Source: Perkinsus olseni
Lineage: Eukaryota; Perkinsozoa; Perkinsida; Perkinsidae
Assembly (NCBI GenBank): GCA_013115135.1
Contig: JABANP010000714.1
Location: forward strand, 1-21,030
Length of the DNA stretch: 21,030 nt
Direction of reading: 5' to 3'
Positions 1 to 11,881 of the stretch are shown piece after piece. The translations under genes were made by a program, and so were the position numbers. Within the stretch, counting starts at the first letter, position 1. Each line of letters begins with the position of its first letter. Under the pieces are notes generated by a model, which ran no database searches, was not told the origin of the DNA, and saw only the letters and a program-made list of their open reading frames with translations.

Positions 1-392
1 GGCCGAGTCCAACGCAGTACAACAGTCCCCACACCCGTATCATCATCATACATGTCAAATCGTCCCAAAATCGTCAGCTCGCTCGAGCTCAAAATCCACA
101 TAAATACTGGGCGCGCGCGGCAGCTGCTACTTGTCGCCGTACAACTCGTTGCGCAACACAAACCGTGGGTGAGCTTTCAGGTAGTAGTTATAGCAGTGGA
201 CGAATGAACCTCGAGTCAGGGAGGCTCGAACCGCAAACTGAATGCGAAGTCTGAAAAGTCTACAATTTCGGAGATAAGCCAAGGTTAGGGCACGCGAGTA
301 CATAGCTTGAGCGGAGCGAACCGTTGCACCAAATTGCCACCGATACAAAGGCGAGCGAAGGTAACACGAGTTCCTCCCGCATACTGAAGTAT

Positions 393-429
393 GTGCAAAC
401 AGGGAAGTATGATACTTCCCTGTTTGCAC
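393..429. repeat. Perfect 18-bp inverted repeat with a 1-nt centre
   Basis: The left arm gtgcaaacagggaagtat (393-410) is the exact reverse complement of 412-429, with a single g at 411 between them. A perfect 18-bp arm is not expected by chance in 21 kb. It cannot form a normal RNA hairpin loop, so a DNA-level origin (template-switch palindrome or remnant of a foldback element) is more likely. The smaller 7-bp version of the same design is at 541-555. Confidence 0.9.
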
Positions 430-540
430 CTCCAAGCACTCGCCTTTCCCTTCGTGCCATCCAAGTCCAATTTCCCTCCCGCCAATCCCCTGTCAGCAGA
501 ACTGACTACGCGGCTTCTCAGTGGGTTGCAAACTAGGAAC

Positions 541-555
541 CTCCGGTCACCGGAG
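541..555. repeat. 7-bp inverted repeat with a 1-nt centre
   Basis: Arms ctccggt (541-547) and accggag (549-555) flank a single c. Short enough to be chance alone, but it repeats the geometry of the 393-429 palindrome 110 bp away. Confidence 0.6.
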
Positions 556-919
556 TCCGGTGATCAACCATCTCTGCGTTCCTGGTATTCTTAACGGAGA
601 TGTTACGTTTCCAAGTCAACTCCAACACAAGGTTGGCAAAACGCGGAAAACCTTCTGTATGCGTCCAACTTACACCCAGCGGATCACGCCCATTAGCGCG
701 TTACCAACTCCTCATTCATGGAGATAAACTCCGGTTAGTAATCGGCAAGGCAAAAGTAATCAGATGTTGAGACGAACAAATGGGAAACAACAGTGCAACG
801 CGACTTCGACGAGCACGATGTCGACCAACTAACTTAGGTTCGGTCGCCTAAAGAACTAGTTAGACAACAGTGAATAGAAGAATTCTTGAGAACAGTCTGT
901 AGAATGGAAACGTTACGTA

Positions 920-2870
920 TCACTGAGCTTTAGTGACGACTTTTAGTAATAGGAACTCCGAATCGGGGCCTAGACAGCGCTTTCCTCGGACGGACGACTC
1001 AGCTGGGGGCCAATGGACGTCTAGGTTCAGGTGGGGGGTCTCCTCATAAGTGCGTGTCGACGAGGGGACCAACTGGGTTGTAGGCTTCGTCGAGGGGATC
1101 AACCAACTCAACCATGGGGGCAAGGTTAGTTTCGGCGAGACGGTCGAAGTAGTTGTAGGTTCCGTCGAGGGCACCAACTCAGTTGTAGATTTCGGTCGGG
1201 TGGTAGACGGAGTTGTAGGTTTCGGTGGGGCGGTAGACGGAAACGTGGCCGTATTTTCAGCCAATTTCTCAGCTCTACTCGCGTCTACTACGCCAAAATG
1301 TGAGAAAAACCCCCCAGAGCTGTCGGAGAGAACATCGACTGCCTTCACCAGCGCGCTTATAACTATCCTTAAGGGGTGACCCATGCCGTATAACAGACTG
1401 GCAACTCCAGCGACGTGAGCAGTCGCAGCGGAAGTGCCACCATATCGAAAGTACTTATTATGGATACCAGTCGACCAAATGCGTGTCCCAGGGGCTGCGA
1501 TGTCAACATAAGAAGCAAAGTTGCTCCTATGAGCGAGTAGGCCGCGTTCGTCACCGCCAGCGACGCACAACGTATCCAGTCTCTCGGTGTATGAGCACGG
1601 GAAACGCTTCCTTTGGGTGATGTCGCGTCCTCCGTTTCCAGCAGCCGTGACGACGAGATGACCAAGCTGGGCAGCTCTCTCTATGGCCTTCTCGAGTACT
1701 GGGCTGGGACGACTACTGGCAAAGGCAATGCAGGACACATTCGCACCATTGTCGAGAGCATAGTTGAGCCCTTTGGCCAACTTGGCGAGAGGAGCGGAGC
1801 CTTCCGAGTTGGTGACCTTGATGGGTATCATCTTCACCGTCAGCGATACCTAGGTAGCCGTCAGCGATACCTGCTTAGCAGGTATCGCTGGCGTGACTTA
1901 GCAGGTCCTGCTATGCCGATACTGTTATTGATCGTGGCTCCTATGATACCGGCAACGAACGTGCCATGGTCCAACAAAACGTCACTGGTATCATTATTAT
2001 TCGTGGAAGGTGGAACCGCGGACATCTCCTGTGCTAGAAGTGAGAATATTTTCCCGCGAGTCGTCATGCTCGTAGTCAATACCCGAGTCAACGACGGCAA
2101 CAACAACTGTTTTCAAGCGACTGGCCCTTTTCCATTCTCTCCATGCTTCCTTCATACCAATAGCTCCGAGGTTCCACTGTCGATCAGAGAACTTGTCATT
2201 CACGCCGAGTTTGGATAGAGTTGGCCCGGTTGGGGTTGGAGTGGTCGCAGTCGTTGTTGTCGACCGTTCTTTCTTTTTTTCTTTGTCTTGGTATTCCCCC
2301 GGCGGGCTCAAATTCAACATTGGGGTCACACAGAACTTCCACTTCAAGCGTCTCGGCGTCGAAAGACAAGTACTGGCACATCTCCTGTCGAGTGGCGTTA
2401 CAGAGGATCGAACCTGTGTCGATCACTTGCACGCCCAACGTGAGCATCGTGTCCACCGCTGGCTTGTTTGATAAACAGTCCACGACCTTCCTTTCAGAGG
2501 GGCTAAGTCGTCTACCACCATCCAACCGAGTAGCTAGTGTAAGGGGTACTGAGCGTACATCAACCATAGGGGAGATGGACGTAGCCAATGACCGTGATGA
2601 TGACGAGATTCTGCTGAGGGACACAATGGTCCGGTCTGTGAAGAGAGTGACTGATTGAGAACACAACACCCGAGTTTTGCCATTTGGAATCCAATCCTTC
2701 ATCTGTTGTTTCTTATCACCCGCTACTTAGCTTAGCTTCAGCGTAGCTTCTTGTCGGAGCAAGATAGGACCAGCGATATGCACATTACAGGTCGTCCGAC
2801 GACCGTCGTCGGCGATTTCTGCCCTCGTAGGGATTAAATGCGCCAGATCGAGAATGACCAGTAACAGCAT
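920..2870 (-). pseudogene. Subtilisin-like serine protease (S8), secreted type, reading frame disrupted
   Basis: Secreted S8 endopeptidase by homology. Reading down the minus strand: a likely signal peptide from ATG 2870 (MLLLVILDLAHLIPTRA); a probable first intron about 2788-2636; a propeptide-like block (about 2635-2300) containing SILCNATRQEMCQYLSF; a Thr/Pro linker; then the catalytic domain starting near DRQWNLGAIGMKEAW. Catalytic Asp is in VVDSGID (codon 2089-2087), His in DHGTFVAG (1968-1966), the oxyanion Asn in TAAGNGG (1636-1634) and Ser in GGTSAATAHVAG (1432-1430). A long Thr/Pro/Ser tail with repeats such as LVPSTEPTT ends at stop 920. The frame changes near 2270 (a 43-bp intron could explain it), between Asp and His (about 2050-2000), and at 1899-1838, where roughly 56 extra bases of palindromic and repeated sequence lie between GIAGPA and VKMIPIKV. 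The last two breaks offset each other and I found no GT-AG intron that repairs them while keeping the conserved residues. Either a recent pseudogene, unusual introns, or sequence error. The family call is strong; the gene's integrity is doubtful. Confidence 0.75.
1838..1899. repeat. Palindromic/tandem insertion inside the subtilase catalytic region
   Basis: On the plus strand, cagcgatacctgc (1862-1874) and gcaggtatcgctg (1878-1890) form a perfect 13-bp inverted repeat around tta. A direct repeat of ccgtcagcgatacct lies next to it (about 1838-1852 and 1859-1873). The intact plus-strand paralogue has only 6 bases (two codons) at the equivalent place, so this is an expansion of about 56 bp. All candidate GT...AG pairs within it have lengths that are multiples of three and do not restore the frame. 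Confidence 0.8.
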
Positions 2871-2924
2871 GATGACGAGGATGAAGAATTTAAATGCCCA
2901 GTTGGATGATGAAGAGGGTCCATT

Positions 2925-3159
2925 GACCCGCAACGCCGTCGCTCGCTCCCTTCGATCCAGGGAGCTGGGAGTCCCAGCTACGTGTCCCAGCCTGGGACAC
3001 GTAGCCGCTTCTGACACCTCTAGTCACACTAGCCGTACAATAGCTCCTGTTGGTAGTGAGGTACGGGAAAACTCTCGCTGGGTTCACAGTCCGTCTCACT
3101 TGTCGCCCAACCCAAGGCCCAAACAGCATTGGACCCGCAACGCCGTCGCTCGCTCCCTT
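2925..3159 (+). repeat. Pair of 28-bp direct repeats
   Basis: Positions 2925-2952 and 3132-3159 are identical over 28 bp (core caacgccgtcgctcgctccc), spaced 207 bp apart, with partial similarity extending on both sides (cattg before, gat after). The pair lies in the 5' flank of the minus-strand subtilase and brackets the palindromes at 2963-3005. It could be a pair of solo element ends or a local duplication; I see no open reading frame that explains it. Confidence 0.8.
2963..3005. repeat. Two overlapping perfect palindromes with 1-nt centres
   Basis: Palindrome one has 8-bp arms agctggga (2963-2970) and tcccagct (2972-2979). Palindrome two has 14-bp arms gctacgtgtcccag (2977-2990) and ctgggacacgtagc (2992-3005). 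They share three bases. Both have a single central base, as at 393-429. Confidence 0.9.
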
Positions 3160-4076
3160 TGATGCGTACCATTTTTTCCCTGGCACAAATTTTTCCCCGC
3201 GCGCCTTAAAATCTTCTCTCCGCGGCACAAACTTTTCTTTACTGGCGCAACCTCTGCCCCCGCTAGACGCGCGCGCCATGCTCCTCCCCCGCTACTATCT
3301 GCTCGCCCCTAGCCACGATAAGGATGGCTGATAAGGATATTCTGGATGGCTCATCCACAATGGGCCGCCCTACTCGACAGCCGGCTCGAGTAGGGTCGCA
3401 ATAGGCTAATGTGTGATGTGGTATAAGTGGTAGAGATTGTTTCGCCTGTAAAATCGTGAATGTAAGTGGTATCGTGAATATTTCGCCCATACACTCCCCG
3501 TTTCACGATTTGGTTCGCCCTACCAAGAACCTTACAAACTCCAACATTGCCCTCATGGTGGTTTGGAGTCGCCTGGCCGTATGGCGGCCGCGAGCGAGAG
3601 AGATGGTTACTCGGACGCTAGCTTCAACTCCCGGAAGATTTTCGGTTGAAGAGGTATCAATCGGGACAACTCACACCATGTGAGTAACACAATAACTAGG
3701 GAATAATAATTCATCCCAGAGGATTTTGAGCAAGATGTTGATGATTACTGGAAGTTGAGTGACGGACAGCATTGTCCGACATATGATGTCGTACAAATAC
3801 TAAGACGACAGATAAAGCATTGAGACTGAGAGCGGCCTGATGGAAGATGGATCGGACTGGAAGTAGGACTAGAGCTGATAGCAACTTGCTATCAACTTGC
3901 AGTCAGCAAGGCGGAGAATATCTTTAAAATCACGCGTGGACACTAGAGAAGAGTGACACGAAGCAGCCGCGAGTTCTTCACCGAGGGACTGTTGAGCAGT
4001 GCTCCCACTTCTTGCTCGACTCAGGCCTTCACGGGGTAGCTCGGAGCAAGTAAGATTCCACAGATTCCTGGTAACA
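3018..4076. other. Intergenic region without recognisable genes
   Basis: No frame carries a recognisable motif. Contents: the second copy of the 28-bp direct repeat (3132-3159); an AT/GC alternating block at about 3170-3260 that resembles, in inverted orientation, a block near 6,500-6,570; a 10-bp inverted repeat with 8-nt spacer (3368-3377 / 3386-3395); and a 9-bp inverted repeat with a 1-nt centre (3876-3884 / 3886-3894). The stretch separates the start of the subtilase from the end of the cathepsin-like gene; both genes lie on the minus strand, so promoter elements for the subtilase could be here, but I cannot point to one. Confidence 0.55.
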
Positions 4077-5492
<1,416 letters not shown>

Positions 5493-6779
5493 TTGAGCTC
5501 TTCAACTCAATTCACCGAGCTTTCTCCCTCGCCCTTCTCAGCATCCCACTTGTGATAGGTTTCATCAACCCAGACCTTAGCACGTGCGGCTGATTCGTTT
5601 GCCCGCACACCTCGACTGCTTTAATTGCGTCCAACTGTTGTCCCCACGTCCCAAATAACGAGCCCTACGTGTCAGCAGCAGCCATCGTCGTTTTCCAATG
5701 AGCGCCATGCTACAGCTGAAAGCCTGGCAGGCACGCAAGTACAGAAGATACGAAATGTTGCTACTGCAGTCTCGATAGTCCGGTGGGCGTTATCCACGGC
5801 TCTTGATTTTATGGGTGACTGTGCGGAATCTTTTCCTGCGCGCAGGTACGGGACACAGAGTTTCTGTGACAGAGAACACTTCGGCTCAGAGCCTCCGAGT
5901 CAGGGGCCCTCTCCTGTGTGTTAGAACGTGAGTGTTCTTTCGGTGCGGAGGCTTCGGAACAGAAGGCTTGACCTTTGGTTACTTTTCGTTTGGGGGAACT
6001 CCCATGAATTGGTATTTACCAGTAGTGACAGCAACTCAGCACTGAAAGGATCTAACTGTGGAGGAGAGAGCTTGGGCCGAGGCGCGTGTTTGCCTAATAA
6101 TAAGATGCTCATCATTTGATTAAGCACACAACAGTTTCATCACATTGAAGAGCGCATGCTATACGCCGCAAAGAACGTAGCATTGCTGCTAGCGAATTGC
6201 TAGCGGAGGTACGTAATGCTAACACATTGTAGCAGTAGGAAGTCGATCACGGTGTTAGGCCAACACAGCCGGTTGAGAGGACGCCGTTGGGGGGGCATAG
6301 GGCAGGCTGACTGTGAAAACTCGGCCGGAAAACCTCGTATGAGAATACAATGGCTTCTGGCTTCAGCAGAAGTGCTAAAGGTGCATCGGGTGCACACTGG
6401 GATAATCCCGGTGGGATTCGGATCAGACCACCGGACACGTTGCACGGCATTCTAGGCTCAAAAATGTGGATTTCGAGGTTGTGCCTCATCGAGACAATTT
6501 TGTGCCCAGGAGCTGGCGAATTTTGGGCGCGCGGGAGAAAAATTTGGGCGGGAGAGAAGAAAAGTTGCCATTTTCGTGCCGCGAATTCACTGCAATTATG
6601 GGAGAGTTACTTGTTCATACCTTTGGCTTCGCTCTTTCCGAGTTTTTTTTCGTTTTTGCGTTTGCGGTAGTAGTGCTTCGGGGCCCGAAATTCGGGCGGT
6701 TACAGAAGAGTCGTCTGAGGCTACTCAACGACAACCGTCTGGCGATGACCACAGTACAACCTGAAGGCTGCAATGTCGA
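5493..6779. other. Intergenic, no recognisable gene
   Basis: Upstream of the cathepsin-like gene, so its promoter should lie in the first few hundred bases above 5492. I see no domain motif, transposase or structural RNA. At about 6,490-6,600 there is a G-rich/A-rich block (gggcgcgcgggagaaaaatt near 6525-6545) resembling, on the opposite strand, the block at about 3,180-3,230; this may be a short dispersed repeat. Confidence 0.5.
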
Positions 6780-8060
6780 TTACCGTACAAGGTGAGACCG
6801 CTTTACGGATCCTTGCCGAACACGGCAACATTTTGCTATTATGACAGTTAGCTTTACGCAGAGCTTCCCTAGTGATGCCACATTCGATTCAGTGACGGCG
6901 TGCAGCCTTCCTTCAAGGGAGTATGCGGTCGTGAGTGCCACAGCTGTCCAACCGCGTATATTAGTTGAGGATCGTTTTCTCGTGGAAGAGGTCTTGTCCA
7001 TCGTTGCTATTCCCCATGCTGGTCCGCTTGAACCAGTTGTCTTGTGCAATATTTCGAAAGCAGAGCGAATGATGCTTTCTTCTCGTCCCAGTAGCAGGTA
7101 CACTGTCTGTCCATCATCATTCTCTTCGATGCTTGCCTTTTTCGTACAAGGTGGTGACGTCAGTGTCCAGTAATACTATTTTCATGTTAGTCTAATTAAC
7201 CCGGTGAAGTACGGTTGTTCTATGATGGGAGCACGAGGCGTTTTCCATAGTAGCACCTGAACTGTGGATTTCTCATCTTCTACCTCCCGAGCGTGAGCCA
7301 CCAGATTTCCTTGTCGATGATCGGGCCTTGCGAGTCAGTGATTAATCTGGGCCGGGCATTTCGGAATGAGTTGGTCGAGGAGTGTATGACCTTGATCATT
7401 TTCAGGGTTAATTCATCTTCACTCTCCCCAACGGCCTGAGCGGGAGGGAGGAGGATTGTATAATTTGTGAATAATAATACCAACAACAAGATGATGGAAT
7501 ATATCAACTTGAAGGACCCGGTCATGTGGGCGTGCTTCGGGGTATCTTTCATCCTCGTCGTGGCCGCGAGCATCCTACTGTTATATCCGCGGAAATCAGG
7601 GCAGCAAGCCAAGGTAGTATTAGAGGTGGTAGGAGGGCTCGGCTTAGGTTCATCCGCCAAAATACTGCCGCTACAACTCTTGAACTAGATGGAATTCTCG
7701 AGTTTTATGGTCCTTTGCGGTGGATTCCTGATCGCGTAATATCAAGGTTTCTAGGTTTTTCCCGGAAATTGCTAGCCATTGTACCAGTGCGTTCCACTGC
7801 CTCGTCAACGGGAACTCCTGGGAAGATATTATGCAGTTCCACTAGGATGGCAATACCGTAACACCCCCGACTCAGAGGCCCTGCGCTGCCATGTTGATTC
7901 GTTCTGCCAACTTGTTGGGCTGATTATTATCCTGTTCCCTCTACCACTACTTCCGCTGATTCAGCGTTTTTGGATGCAAATTTCCTTTTGTAAGGCGCTC
8001 GTCGGAGCGATTGCGTGAGATAAACAGTATAGACGATATATCAAGATTCATACTGCCTCC
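6780..8060. other. Unresolved coding-like region, strand uncertain
   Basis: Both strands have plausible N-terminal hydrophobic segments at the same place. Minus: ATG 7525 begins MTGSFKLIYSIILLLVLLF, signal-peptide-like, open to 7280, with a possible later exon at about 7150-6790 containing DGQTVYLLLGREESIIRSAF. Plus: ATG 7491 begins MMEYINLKDPVMWACFGVSF, a possible type II membrane anchor, with downstream blocks such as LEFYGPLRWIPDRVISRF (about 7700-7755) and PLGWQYRNTPDSEALRC (about 7840-7900). I could not build phase-consistent introns for either strand, and no family is recognisable. Only one strand is likely to be real. Confidence 0.3.
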
Positions 8061-8559
8061 ATGATGGGAGTGATTTGCGGAATTTACGGTATGTGAAACT
8101 GGGGGTTTAAATAACGCGAAAGTATAATATGAAAATTTTTGGGGATAAAATAAATTGCACGTTTTTTGGGAAGCTTTGGTGACTAGTCGGGTTCTCAAGT
8201 TGCTTCTGAATTGATGAGTTTTTAATGATCCACTAAGATGAGTCAGCGCAAGGTGGTCATGTGCGCATAACCATTCGGAATTTTGGTCTTTGCAGAGAAC
8301 GTCGCCCTTCGAGCTCGCCGCGGCTTTCCTTCCCGAGAGGTCCTCTGATGGCAAAGTTCACCAGTCCTTACCGAAGGTATCGGGTTCAATTCCTAGGGCC
8401 GTCATCTCAAGTGATGTACTCAGGATTTTCGACTACTGGTGATTTGTAATCCCATTTCTGGCGGAGGGCTCGGTCGGAAGGTCTATGATAATATTGTGAA
8501 GGTCATAAGGGAGAGTCCGGTGATCAGATTTCACTCGGTGCTCATTTTACGCGGTCATA

Positions 8560-9400
8560 CCACATCTCAGTGGATGCGCAGAAGAATCACTGAGATGGCA
8601 GTGTCCTAACAACCAATTGAATGCATTCAACCCGTTCCAAAGTCGCGCCGACGATTTTTTGCGGTCCCTGAGAAATTGCTGTTAATGAGGGGGCGTGCAG
8701 TTTCATTGGTGGCTGTGGCCTTCAACAGTGATTGAAGAAATCGCCGTTTTTGCTTCTGCGCTCCAGCGCTCTCTCGTGGGGCAGGACCGGGATGTTTGGG
8801 AAATGGCTGGTAGAAGTCTGGCAATCCAGTTGGGATGATTCTTTCGCTCTGTCGGATTGGACAGGAGTTTTGCAGGGATAGTAAACTTGGAAATACTCTA
8901 GAAAGTTTCGAAACTCAGAACCGAAAGGCCGGCTGTCGAAAGCGAGTGGCCTTTTGACGATGCATGAAGTGCAAGTCTCTCACTTCGGGAGGAGTGACCG
9001 CGGCTCTTCTTTGGAAATATGTCATATTCTAGGCGAAGTTTCGAAAGGAGATCGTCCTGTGTCCATAGGTAATGCTCGATCGAAGCGAAGTGCCGTACGA
9101 GGTTGTATTTACGGAGCACGTGGGCCATGCCTATGACTTGGGCGCTGATCTTGATATTGATTTGTGAGTTCGAATAGCGGGGATGTGGAACTTGATTGAA
9201 TCGCGAGTCTTGGTTGGAGGTCTGGATGAGTTTCCGCTCGGAATTGTAGGGGCCATCGTGATACTTGTACTGTAGAAGGGACATGGATCGCGTTCTCGCA
9301 GTGCGGCAGCGTGAAATGGAGAATATCCAGCTACTGAAAGTAGAAATAGCGTATAGGTGGACGAATTCGAGCGGGCTGTTGTATGCTAGTTGAATCGCGC
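8560..9400 (+). other. Exon-like blocks of an unidentified plus-strand gene
   Basis: Several short blocks read like conserved protein between GT/AG-type signals: FAVPEKLLLMRGRAVSLVAV (about 8658-8720), EEIAVFASALQRSLVGQDRD (about 8735-8795), VPYEVVFTEHVGHAYDLG (about 9090-9145, followed by a gtgagt donor at about 9162) and REMENIQLLKVEIAYR (about 9310-9360). They suggest an intron-rich gene on the plus strand, perhaps continuous with the elongation-factor-like blocks downstream. I cannot assign a product or exact exon borders. The long minus-strand open stretch at 8898-9476 covers the same DNA, has no recognisable motif, and I treat it as a shadow. The inverted repeat 8563-8572 / 8588-8597 (10-bp arms, 15-nt spacer) lies at the start. 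Confidence 0.35.
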
Positions 9401-10107
9401 TCGATGAGGTTGCGCACGGGCAAGGATTCTCAGGTACTCGGCGATCGCTGTAATAGGAGGAGATTGTCTGCTGCATGAGCTTCTACAGGGAGTGTAACAG
9501 CGCACCATACCGCGTGCATACCAAATTTTTCGTATTTCTTGCAGGTACAGTTCATCCAAAACTCTTTCTACGCTTGAGCTGCTTCTTTCCAGACTTCCGT
9601 TGGCAATAATCCCGGCTGGAACCAAGTAATCCGACGTGGTCAGTGTCTGCTGATCGCTGAATATTCTTCGCGTGGAATGCTCCGCTCCGCTGGGAATTTG
9701 GTGGGTTTATTATCTGCCACTTCGCTGTATATTTTAATCGAGGTCATGATTGGGCGTCTTCCTGAGGAAAATCGACCCTGTTGTAGATTTTCTGTTTTTC
9801 CTTTTTCCTTTTCAGTGATGGTCTGGCGAATAGTTTGGGAATGCCGAACGCATATTTGGCATGTAAGAGGATGTTGGACGCGATTCACACCGGCCAGTAC
9901 AGGTAAGGCAGTAGCGCGGACATTTCACTACCTGGAGGTCTGATGTTCGATCCCTGCATCGTGCGTGTAGGCCTTTGGATTTGTATCATGCTGTGAGGGA
10001 GTCGTCAATAGCCCCGGATGATGGCACTGAAACGGCGGCAGAGGAGGAGAGCAGGGTTAGCGAAGATCAGGGGTAGCGGGTTTGTGCATGCGTGCAAGTG
10101 ATACCAA

Positions 10108-11262
10108 CTTTTCCGCAGATGTGGCGTGGTCGATCTCACTATGACATGCTGGGGATTCATTGCTGATGTTGAGATGATAACGCGACGGACACTCGGACGT
10201 GAGTTATCTCCTCACCCGGGTTCTAGTCCCACAGGTGTCATTTCACCAGGCATACCTCGACAAGTGGGGAGGGTGATAGCAGCCTTGGTGAGCATTCTTC
10301 GAATGGACGCTAAGGCCGGGCATTTAGTGCTCTACTGCAAGGAGCCGGTCCCGAAGGAACTCTCTGGTGAGCACAGTAGGTTTGAGCGTCTTCGATAGAG
10401 AGATGCTGGTTGATGTATTGGAAAAGGGAAGTAGCATAGACAAGGACGCGTTTCCACCGAGTCGGTCTCGGAGAACGCCTCTGGCGAGATTGTAAGACGA
10501 TTACTAAGAGTTCGAAAATGTTTCTTTTCACTCCCGGCGATAGACGATGACCATTCGTTCACTCTAGGAAGGCTTCCGTTCAGGTCTGGGACTTCCTCAA
10601 CCCAAGACTTCTGTGACGACGATAAGAGGCCCGATAATGAGCGTCACAGTCACTAACGTAACACAGTCACGCTGCAGGTAGGTGTGGTGAGGAGAATGTC
10701 GAGTATGGAGCGGTCAGTCTGTGCTGCTGTTCTTAGGAGATTTCATCGTGGATCCGAATGCCCGATGCGATGATGGTGTGCTCTCCGTTTGTGTGATAAG
10801 GAGCTGCAGTCGGTGGCAGGTGGGACAGAAAAGATCGAATCACGTCGGGGAGGTGGATTTGTTCGTATTAGGCGATCGAGACGCTGCTGGCGATGAAGAC
10901 AGGCTCACACCTTGCCCTCCCGTGGATAGAAACCTACACTTGCTCCAAGGTGGGGAGAGTCTTTGTTTGGAGGATGTCCTCCGCTGTGTTCCGTTACTCG
11001 GTATCCTCAAGTTGGAATGCGGACGATTCATCTCTCTCACTCTGCCTGCAGTTGGACTCGGGCCAGTACGAAACATGCAATCCTCCGGCTGCATTTTTGC
11101 TCGATAATATCTTCGCGTGATAAGTCTGCCATGTCGTCGTGATAGCGTATCTTCGTCAACTCGAAAGAGAGCATCGGATATCTTTTCAGGTGTACATTCG
11201 AAATGATACGGGAGAGGTCACGATCGGCGGCATGGGCGAGTCGGAGCTAGGTAAAGATACTA
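10108..11262 (+). CDS. Elongation factor G-like gene, fragmentary, exon borders unresolved
   Basis: Blocks on the plus strand match EF-G in the expected order: GVVDLTMTCWG (about 10122-10154, like the GVVDL motif of the GTPase domain); REMLVDVLEKGSSIDKDAF (about 10398-10453, end of the G domain); VGEVDLFVLGDRDAAGDE (about 10845-10898, domain II); AVFRYSVSS followed by ADDSSLSL (about 10985-11042, domain III); and VYIRNDTGEVTIGGMGE (11190-11240), which carries the TGE..I.GMGE signature of domain III. EF-G moves peptidyl-tRNA during translation; in such a protist a nuclear gene of this type would serve the mitochondrion. I did not find the P-loop, DTPGH or NKxD motifs upstream, nor domains IV-V downstream, and adjacent blocks lie in different frames that simple introns do not always reconcile (for example at about 10,385-10,400 and 10,970-10,985). 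It may be a decaying copy, or a live gene whose small introns I cannot place. A candidate donor (gtaaag) follows the last block at 11251. Confidence 0.42.
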
Positions 11263-11862
11263 CGTCGGCGTATCTTTTGCGCATGCGTGCAACTGTGTTA
11301 GATCCCAGACAAGCCTCTGATAACTCCACGGAGGGTCCCGACGGGATCCTCCTGACGTGTATGGAAGGGTCTGCTAAACTGATGTGCTGAGTTGCAGCCG
11401 TCACAGTGTCCGACTCTTCTTGTCTAAGTGTATAATGATTCGTCTCCTTCGGCTTTTGAATTGCGTTCGGCATTGTACCGTCATCGTTCGGCGAGATTTG
11501 TGGAATGTTTTCCGCCCTATCAGAGTTCCTGGCTGTTCTCGGTGCTTCGAGGGTCCGTTTCCTTCGTCGGTGAGGGAAAAAAGCAGAGCAATGGTAATAC
11601 GAAAAGGCGCGTGCTTTTCGGGCGAGGCCGCAGCTCAGACCCTGGCAAAGGGCCTGAGCGAGTTTGGTCTGACGCTGGTCGACGGAGCGAAGCGTTTTTT
11701 GTTTCCGAGACTGGTGTCGCGGAACAAACAGCAACCGTCGCGTTGCTCCTGTTTGAGCGGACTGGGCTTGTGTATGTCATACACTGTATGGAGACACTAT
11801 TGGCCTTGAAGCATTCCCTTCTCGAGTGGAAACGAAATTGCACACGTCTGAGTCAGACGTAA
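11263..11862 (+). other. Open but unidentified region downstream of the EF-G-like blocks
   Basis: Two plus-strand frames stay open for over 130 codons (11384-11809 and 11428-11862), and one minus frame for 182 (11734-11186), but none shows a motif I recognise. EF-G domain IV and V signatures were looked for and not seen. One block, GEAAAQTLAKGLSEFGLTLV (about 11620-11680), has natural-looking composition. Low confidence that it is coding. Confidence 0.25.
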
Positions 11863-11881
11863 CCGACCGTCTGAGACGGTC
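11844..11881. repeat. Two adjacent 8-bp palindromes, each with a 1-nt centre
   Basis: acgtctga/tcagacgt (11844-11851 / 11853-11860) and gaccgtct/agacggtc (11865-11872 / 11874-11881), each around a single g, separated by 4 bases. The two share the core gtctgag. Same design as the palindromes at 393-429 and 2963-3005. Confidence 0.85.

Larger units (their letters stand above)
1..919. other. No recognisable gene; flank of the minus-strand subtilase
   Basis: All six frames give only short, overlapping open stretches with no motif I recognise, and none has a convincing start, signal peptide or splice pattern. The stretch lies 3' of the minus-strand subtilase, whose stop codon is at 920-922. The only clear structure is a pair of palindromes (393-429 and 541-555), listed separately. 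Confidence 0.6.

Noticed and set aside
2040..2082. 49-bp intron (gtattg...ttctag, about 2082-2034) to repair the minus-strand subtilase
   Set aside because: Length and acceptor are good and the frame fits, but it would remove the conserved GIDYEHDD following the catalytic Asp and the Gly of the DSG motif.
8349..8393. tRNA-like A box (tggcaaagttc) and B box (ggttcaattcc)
   Set aside because: The T stem and D stem do not pair properly; similar partial B boxes at 9943, 10221 and 15220 (reverse) also lack a cloverleaf, and two of these lie in the EF-G-like and metacaspase introns. Treated as coincidence rather than tRNA or SINE.
8898..9476. 192-codon minus-strand gene
   Set aside because: No recognisable motif, and the plus strand of the same DNA has better exon-like blocks with splice signals; probably a shadow, though not excluded.
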